From an uncultured Prevotella sp. (GTDB lineage: Bacteria > Bacteroidota > Bacteroidia > Bacteroidales > Bacteroidaceae), in assembly GCA_900553965.1 (NCBI GenBank), contig USFX01000029.1:1-17872 (forward strand): 17,872 nt of DNA, given 5' to 3'. A program made the translations under genes and the position numbers. Shown here one piece after another: positions 14,923 to 17,872 of this stretch (the stretch's first letter is position 1; every line of letters starts with the position of its first letter). The notes beneath the pieces were generated by a model. That model saw only the letters and a list, made by a program, of their open reading frames with translations, had not been told where the DNA came from and made no database searches.

Positions 14923-17580
14923 TCATTCTTCCGTTTCTGTCACCGTCTTTTCACTTTGTGGTTTTGCCTGCATAGCCAACTTTTTCTGTCGCCAGAACAT
15001 GACACCGAGCATAGCGGCGACTGCCAGAGCCATGTAGAGCCAGATAGCATCGGACGACAGGAGGAAATGGTTGGGGACGACGATGTCTATCGTCCGCATG
15101 TCATATTTGTCAGGTGCTTCGAGCAGGAAGGCCTTCACCTTGAACGTGTAGCGGCCGGCCGGAACGTCGGTATAGACGGCGGTGCGTGTCCGGTCTGCGT
15201 TCAGCCATTCCTTGTCGTGCCCTTCCAGCATATACTGATAATGCACGCGGTGCTGCAACTGATAGTTTAGCGAGGCGAAACGCAGGGTGAACGTGCTTCC
15301 GGCCTCGGGTAGTTCCACCTCCTTGCTTTCCGGAACATACTGGCTGAAAGTTCCGTTGAGGCGAGGGCTCATCAGCTCGTCGTCCAAGAAAAAGTCAGTC
15401 AGGCGCAGCTTCAGCATGGAACCGTTGTTGTTCCTCAGCTTCTTTCTGTCGACGACATAGCACCCGTCAAGTGTTCCGAACATGATGTTGGCCTCCGGCA
15501 GCCTTATCGCTGCGCCTTCCGAGCAGATGGTGTTGTCAACGCCGTCAAGTGTGGAGAACGTGCTGAAGATGCGCTTTTCCGTCTCGAACGAGCAGAGCAC
15601 GTTGTCAGTGGCGAACCATACCTTTCCTTTCTTGTCGAACGTGATGCTCTTGATTTCCTCCGACGGCAGACCGTCGTCGCATCCGAACGTCTCAAACTTC
15701 CAGTTGCCCTGCTTGTCGCGTCCCGTCGTATGGCTCAGACCGCCGCCGTTCGTACCAATCCAGACGGAGCCTTTGTTGTCACAGGCCAGCGCGACGATGT
15801 CCTTGCTCATGAGGTTGTGCTCGCCGTTCTCCGTGTCTGCGACGGTCTGAATCTTAATTCTGTTGTTCCTGTATGACATGACCAGCAGACCGTCAGTCGT
15901 TCCGGCCCAGACGTTTCCGGCGTGGTCGGCCACCAGCGTGCGCACCTTATTATATGCACCACGCGGATAGTGGCGTATGACGTTTCGGCTGTGAAGGAAA
16001 ACCGTGCGTCCCTCCTTGCTGCGTGTCATGATATTCACGCCGCCGCTGTAGGTTGCAACCCAGATGTTTCCGTACTTATCTTCCACGGTGCAGTAGGCAT
16101 CGTTCGAGCTGAGGCTCATCGGGTCTTTCGGATTATGGCTGTAGACTGTCTTCCTGTAGCCGCCCGCCGCAGGTTCCAGCCGTATCAAACCCTTGCCCTT
16201 TGAGCTCAGCCAATAGTTTCCGTGGCTGTCCTTGCCGATACCGTAGATGCGTCCGAGCGTGCCGCCCTGGCCGTCGTCGGTGATGGTCGTCGTGTCTTTG
16301 TCACGGATGATCTGGAGCATGCCCAGCTTGTTTCCGATGAGCAGCCGGCGGTTGGGCTCGTCATAGTACATGGCGCGTATCTCGTTGCTGTTTGTCGTGC
16401 TGTTTTCCGGGAAGAATTTCTTCCTGATGATTGTCTTTTTGAGGATTTCCAGTTTCTCCAGACCCTTGCGGCTCGTCGACTCCCAGACGACGCCTTCCGG
16501 CAGTGCGAGATAGCTCATCACCGTGTTAGACAGGTTCCACGTGTTGCTCGGGTCGTTGTGGAAGAATTCCATTTCGTCAGTCTCGCGGTTGTAGTAGCCG
16601 AAGCCGCCGTTTGTCATGTTGGCCCATAGAATCTGTGCGACCTCCGTCATCTCTGAGACATTGGAGTCGTGTGCCGGGACGAGGACCTTCTGTGTGAACA
16701 CCTTGATGTCACCCGTCTCCATGTTCATCCGCGCTACTCCCGGCCGCGCAGTGGCGAACCATAGCAGCCCGCGGCTGTCCACGAAGATGGTGCGTATCTC
16801 CGAACCTGCCTCATGAACAATCCTCGGCGTCTGTCCGTAGGCGAAAGAGACGATTTTTCCCGACTGCGTCCCGGCGTAGATATTGTATCCGTTTGAATAC
16901 ATGCATGTGATGTGCTCGTTCTCAAAAATGCCCTTGCTGTCAATCGTCTCGTCGTTGGGATTCATGCGGTGTATGCCTTTTTCCGTTCCGACCCAGATAT
17001 CGCCATGATAGCCCTCCACGATGGCAGTTGCCTCAAGGCCTCGGGTGTTTGTCAGCGAGGTCTTCATTCCGTTCTTGTCGAGTCTCATCCGATAGATACC
17101 GTCATTTTTCATGATGGCCATTATGTCGCCGTTTCTTGTCACGGTGAGTTTTTGGGTGGTTTTCATGTCCTGATAGCCGGCTGTGTTCTGCAGAGCGTTC
17201 TCGATGCGGTCCGTGCTTCGGTTGAGGACAAAAATACGCCCGTCATACATCCTCATCCATATATTCTGTGACTGGTCTGTGCAGATGTCCATGATGCGGT
17301 TGTGAAACAGCGGTATGCCGCTGCGGTAGCCCGTGGGATAGTTGTAGAAGTCGAAGCCGTCAAAGCGTGACAGTCCGTTCCACGTCGCAATCCAGATATA
17401 TCCGTAGTCGTCCTGACAGATGTCTGACACGGCGTTGCTGGTCAGTCCGTTTTCGGTTGAATAGTGGGACAGTGAGGCCTGCAGAATCTGTGCGCGTGAG
17501 GTGGTTACGCCTGTTGAGGCGATGACGAGCGCAGCCGCCTGCATCATCAGGCTTTTCGTTAAAGTTCTTAACTTAGTCAT
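14923..17580 (-). CDS. Periplasmic two-component-type sensor (Reg_prop + Y_Y_Y) lacking a kinase domain
   Basis: An 885-residue protein matching the extracytoplasmic half of Bacteroidota hybrid two-component sensors. A signal sequence spans about residues 1-31. It is followed by many two-component regulator propeller repeats, such as LTSNAVSDICQDDYGYIWIATWNGLSRFDG, DIWVGTEKGI, GNIWVATYSGGVNIM, GNVWAGTTDGLLVM and GSVWIGTNGGGLSH, which should build two seven-bladed propellers. A Y_Y_Y domain at about 770-839 (VHYQYMLEGHDKEW...VPAGRYTFKVKA) and one membrane helix (about 845-863) complete it. After the helix only about 21 residues remain (RQKKLAMQAKPQSEKTVTETEE), with no HisKA, ATPase, receiver or DNA-binding domain. 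The following DNA does not encode one in any frame, so this is not a nearby frameshift. It may signal through a separate partner; glycan fragments are the usual ligands of relatives, which is only inference here. Confidence 0.9.
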   Translation of the reverse strand: MTKLRTLTKSLMMQAAALVIASTGVTTSRAQILQASLSHYSTENGLTSNAVSDICQDDYGYIWIATWNGLSRFDGFDFYNYPTGYRSGIPLFHNRIMDICTDQSQNIWMRMYDGRIFVLNRSTDRIENALQNTAGYQDMKTTQKLTVTRNGDIMAIMKNDGIYRMRLDKNGMKTSLTNTRGLEATAIVEGYHGDIWVGTEKGIHRMNPNDETIDSKGIFENEHITCMYSNGYNIYAGTQSGKIVSFAYGQTPRIVHEAGSEIRTIFVDSRGLLWFATARPGVARMNMETGDIKVFTQKVLVPAHDSNVSEMTEVAQILWANMTNGGFGYYNRETDEMEFFHNDPSNTWNLSNTVMSYLALPEGVVWESTSRKGLEKLEILKKTIIRKKFFPENSTTNSNEIRAMYYDEPNRRLLIGNKLGMLQIIRDKDTTTITDDGQGGTLGRIYGIGKDSHGNYWLSSKGKGLIRLEPAAGGYRKTVYSHNPKDPMSLSSNDAYCTVEDKYGNIWVATYSGGVNIMTRSKEGRTVFLHSRNVIRHYPRGAYNKVRTLVADHAGNVWAGTTDGLLVMSYRNNRIKIQTVADTENGEHNLMSKDIVALACDNKGSVWIGTNGGGLSHTTGRDKQGNWKFETFGCDDGLPSEEIKSITFDKKGKVWFATDNVLCSFETEKRIFSTFSTLDGVDNTICSEGAAIRLPEANIMFGTLDGCYVVDRKKLRNNNGSMLKLRLTDFFLDDELMSPRLNGTFSQYVPESKEVELPEAGSTFTLRFASLNYQLQHRVHYQYMLEGHDKEWLNADRTRTAVYTDVPAGRYTFKVKAFLLEAPDKYDMRTIDIVVPNHFLLSSDAIWLYMALAVAAMLGVMFWRQKKLAMQAKPQSEKTVTETEE

Positions 17581-17613
17581 TTCCGTTTCAGTCTATAGTC
17601 TTTTAAAAACGCC

Positions 17614-17644
17614 GAAAGTTACTTATTTTTTGTCTATTATGAAA
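17614..17644 (-). promoter_or_regulatory. Putative promoter of the sensor gene
   Basis: On the - strand TTTC, a 19-base spacer and TAACTTTC appear; the -7 box differs from TAnnTTTG only in the last base. The start would be about 27 bases before the ATG. The -33 box and spacing equal those of the efflux operon promoter. Confidence 0.45.
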
Positions 17645-17693
17645 ACTTTTCGGCAGAAATATGCGCCGATTACGGGTGTGACCGGAGGAAAGA

Positions 17694-17738
17694 GTGTCCA
17701 AAATTACAAATGGTCGTACTTTTTGCGATTTTGAACAC
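17694..17738. repeat. Imperfect palindrome upstream of the sensor promoter
   Basis: GTGTCCAAAATTACAAA (17694-17710) is the reverse complement of the 17 bases ending at 17738 in 14 of 17 positions, and the outer 11 bases match in 10. The gap is about 10 bases. It lies 50 bases upstream of the predicted promoter, a position suited to an activator site. Confidence 0.5.
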
Positions 17739-17872
17739 TTTAGTTGCCGAATTTATCATTGCTCCCGTATTTTTACAAAATCACCCTCGCTAAAATTTTC
17801 GTTTTAGCTCATTTGGGGGCCGTTTTCGGGCGCTTTTCTCCTGTACGGCATGCAAAAAAGAGAGCGTTCTGG

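Larger units (their letters stand above)
17581..17872. other. Upstream region of the sensor gene, no gene seen
   Basis: The region is AT-rich and rich in palindromes. Besides the promoter-like sequence at 17614-17644 and the long palindrome at 17694-17738, it holds a perfect 7-bp inverted repeat, GCTAAAA/TTTTAGC, with a 6-base loop at 17789-17808. I see no convincing reading frame; it may be shared with a gene beyond the window edge. Confidence 0.5.

Overview
The window reads as a piece of a Bacteroidota chromosome, most likely Prevotella or a close relative. Three things suggest this: promoters of the TAnnTTTG (-7) type with little or no Shine-Dalgarno sequence, the gene families present (DPE2-like GH77, GH2 beta-galactosidase, DUF2461, a propeller/Y_Y_Y sensor, a LytS/LytTR pair), and the closeness of the protein sequences to that phylum. 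The genus is an inference. Coding density is high and there is no sign of phage, insertion sequence, CRISPR array, tRNA or rRNA.

Left part (1-7170, all + strand): the C-terminal part of a 4-alpha-glucanotransferase (malQ, cut by the window edge) overlaps a HAD phosphatase by an ATGA junction. A separately promoted DUF2461 gene follows and ends in a strong hairpin. Then come a secreted GH2 beta-galactosidase and a secreted esterase-like/phytase-like protein, separated by a short array of degenerate 19-bp repeats and closed by a rho-independent terminator.

Middle part (7521-13894, all - strand, transcribed right to left): one compact six-gene operon. In transcription order it has a TolC-like outer membrane protein, a MacA-like adaptor, an ABC ATPase, a MacB-type permease, a LytS-type histidine kinase and a LytTR response regulator. 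The first four should form a tripartite efflux pump across both membranes; the last two are its likely built-in regulator. Junctions are tight or overlapping except the ATPase/permease gap, which is filled by degenerate 22-bp repeats.

Right part (- strand): riboflavin synthase (ribE) has its own terminator and a roughly 220-nt leader that can be closed by a perfect 10-bp stem starting just after the predicted promoter. This is a candidate structured regulatory RNA that does not match the FMN riboswitch consensus. Upstream lies an 885-residue periplasmic two-component-type sensor (propeller plus Y_Y_Y plus one membrane helix) that stops about 20 residues after the membrane, with no kinase domain. 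Its upstream region holds an imperfect palindrome of 17-nt arms.

Most of the window is well-known biology. The best candidates for something new are the ribE leader, the kinase-less sensor with its palindromic upstream region, and the two independent spacer repeat arrays that each copy a stop-codon region.
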